The notes beneath the pieces are model-generated. The model was not told the origin of the DNA, did no database searches, and saw nothing but the letters and a program-made list of their open reading frames with translations. Positions 5,529 through 6,474 of a DNA stretch of 6,474 bases are shown in pieces. Position 1 is the stretch's first letter. The number at the start of each line of letters is the position of its first letter. This stretch comes from Desulfurococcales archaeon (lineage in GTDB: Archaea > Thermoproteota > Thermoprotei_A > Sulfolobales > NBVN01): NCBI GenBank assembly GCA_027061705.1, contig JAMOVB010000105.1:1-6474 (forward strand), written 5' to 3'. Made by a program: the position numbers and the translations under genes.

Positions 5529-5847
5529 GGGTAGCATACTTGTCGTGGGTGACGAGTACTTCACCCTAGGCTTTAGGATTGCCGGCGTACGTGACTTCAT
5601 AATCGCTAGTAGAGGGCGTGAGGCGGAGGCCGCACGTGAGGCCCTCAACGTGTTGCGTAAGGGGGGATTCGGTCTGGCCGTGGTTCAGTACAGCCTCAGA
5701 AAGTTTTTTGAGGGTGAAGGGGTTGAGGGGGTGAGGACCCCCATCGTGTTCGTTCCTGACGCAGTATCCGCGCGTGAGGCGCGGGTTAAGGAGCTGTATT
5801 CCTCCTTAATAAGAAAGTACTTAGGCATATCACTAGAGCTTAAGTGA
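5506..5847 (+). CDS. atpF: A-type ATP synthase subunit F (central stalk)
   Basis: Small central-stalk subunit that binds the D shaft and modulates ATP hydrolysis. From ATG 5506 it is 113 aa, close to the 100-110 aa usual for the family. The N-terminal block ILVVGDEYFTLGFRIAGV (11-28) matches the family's '(I/V)IGD..T..GFRLAG(V/I)' Rossmann-like strand-loop-helix, and TPIVFVPD is the conserved later strand. The C-terminal helix ending in KYLGISLELK is charged. An open frame extends up to TTG 5470, but that part overlaps atpC and looks unrelated to the family. GTG 5521 is an alternative start giving MSKGSILVVGDE. The gene overlaps atpC by 23 nt and lies 11 nt before atpA. Confidence 0.93.
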   Translation: MRKSPVSKGSILVVGDEYFTLGFRIAGVRDFIIASRGREAEAAREALNVLRKGGFGLAVVQYSLRKFFEGEGVEGVRTPIVFVPDAVSAREARVKELYSSLIRKYLGISLELK

Positions 5848-5858
5848 AGGTGGTAGGG

Positions 5859-6474
5859 GTGGTCGTAGGTAAGGTGCTCAGGATTTCCGGCCCGCTCGTC
5901 GTTGCTGAGGGTATGGGCGGGTCGATGGTGTATGAGGTAGTGTATGTTGGTGAGGACAGGCTTATCGGTGAGATAATAGGGCTTCACGGCGACAGGGCGT
6001 ACATCCAGGTCTATGAGGACACGTCCGGGCTTGAGGTTGGGGAGCCTGTTGAGGGGTCCGGAAGCCTGCTATTCGCCGAGTTAGGGCCGGGCATAGTGGG
6101 GAAGGTGTTCGACGGGCTTCAGAGGCCGCTATCGGTAATAGGTGAGATGGTGGGTCCCTTCGTCCGCAGGGGCGTTAAGATACCTGCGCTACCACGCGAC
6201 GTTAAGTGGGGCTTCACCCGCTCAAGCAGGGTTAGGCCGGGCGATAAGGTCGGCCCCGGCATGGTTTTAGGCGTGGTTAAGGAGACGCCTCTGATAGATC
6301 ACTACATAATGGTTCCTCCGAACGTGAGAGGGGTTCTCAAGGAGATCGTAGGTGACGGCGAGTACAGGATAACGGATCCCATAGCTTGGGTCGATGTTGG
6401 CGGCGGGAAGGTCGTCGAGGTTACAATGTTGCAGAAGTGGCCTGTGAGGAAGCCGAGGCCATACGTAAGGAGGC
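5859..6474 (+). CDS. atpA: A-type ATP synthase catalytic subunit A, 3'-truncated by window end
   Basis: Catalytic subunit of the A3B3 head, which hydrolyses or makes ATP. The frame is open to the window edge, giving 205 residues of an expected 580-600. Visible parts are the N-terminal beta-barrel (GKVLRISGPLVVAEGMGG at 4-21, YEVVYVGEDRLIGEII at 25-40, IQVYEDTSG at 49-57, ELGPG at 74-78, FDGLQRPL at 84-91) and the start of the subunit-A-specific non-homologous region (KETPLIDHYIMVPPNVRG at 141-158, LQKWPVRKPRPY at 191-202). The Walker A loop (GPFGSGKT, near residue 235) lies beyond the window. The start is taken as GTG 5859, with AGGTGG (5848-5853) as ribosome site; GTG 5850 and GTG 5844, the latter overlapping the atpF stop, are in-frame alternatives adding 3 or 5 residues. 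All visible motifs look intact. Confidence 0.97.
   Translation, partial: MVVGKVLRISGPLVVAEGMGGSMVYEVVYVGEDRLIGEIIGLHGDRAYIQVYEDTSGLEVGEPVEGSGSLLFAELGPGIVGKVFDGLQRPLSVIGEMVGPFVRRGVKIPALPRDVKWGFTRSSRVRPGDKVGPGMVLGVVKETPLIDHYIMVPPNVRGVLKEIVGDGEYRITDPIAWVDVGGGKVVEVTMLQKWPVRKPRPYVRR

Noticed and set aside
1..6474. A novel defence, mobile or CRISPR-like system
   Set aside because: Every substantial coding region belongs to a known housekeeping family. I saw no integrase, transposase, regularly spaced repeat array, tRNA or rRNA segment.

Overview
The window carries most of an archaeal A-type (A1Ao) ATP synthase operon, preceded by the 3' end of an ammonium transporter gene. All genes are on the + strand. 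The order is amt (partial) - atpH - atpI - atpK - atpE - atpC - atpF - atpA (partial). H-I-K-E-C-F-A is the classic archaeal order, and atpB and atpD would be expected just beyond the right edge. An archaeon is indicated by this gene set, by subunit H, by TATA-like promoter boxes about 33-40 nt upstream of start codons, and by frequent GTG starts. Arginine is coded mostly by AGG and isoleucine often by ATA, as in many thermophilic archaea. I cannot name the species. A TACK-group or other thermophilic archaeon is a guess; the short leaders and weak Shine-Dalgarno sites argue against Thermococcales.

Layout: 1-686 encodes the C-terminal half of an Amt/Rh channel. 687-857 is a spacer with a T-run, a small inverted repeat and a TATA-like box that probably drives atpH. 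858-3243 holds the peripheral-stalk subunit H and the large membrane subunit I (a). 3244-3425 is an AT-rich spacer with two T5 runs and several TATA-like boxes, so atpK probably has its own promoter. 3426-6474 holds the tightly packed K, E, C, F and A genes, with gaps of 8-25 nt and one 23-nt overlap.

How they work together: the K ring and subunit I form the ion-conducting membrane motor. C and F belong to the central stalk joining the ring to the A3B3 head. E and H form the paired coiled-coil peripheral stalks that hold the head to subunit I. The machine couples ion flow to ATP synthesis or hydrolysis.

I found no previously undescribed system. The most notable points are: (1) a perfect 49-bp in-frame direct repeat shared by atpH and atpE, encoding the same 16-residue coiled-coil segment in the two stalk partners, which looks like gene conversion or recent shared ancestry; (2) a four-helix K subunit with a single carboxylate and the complete Na+-ligand set known from Enterococcus hirae NtpK; (3) a probable non-ATG (CTG) start for atpI; and (4) an apparent extra promoter in front of the K gene.
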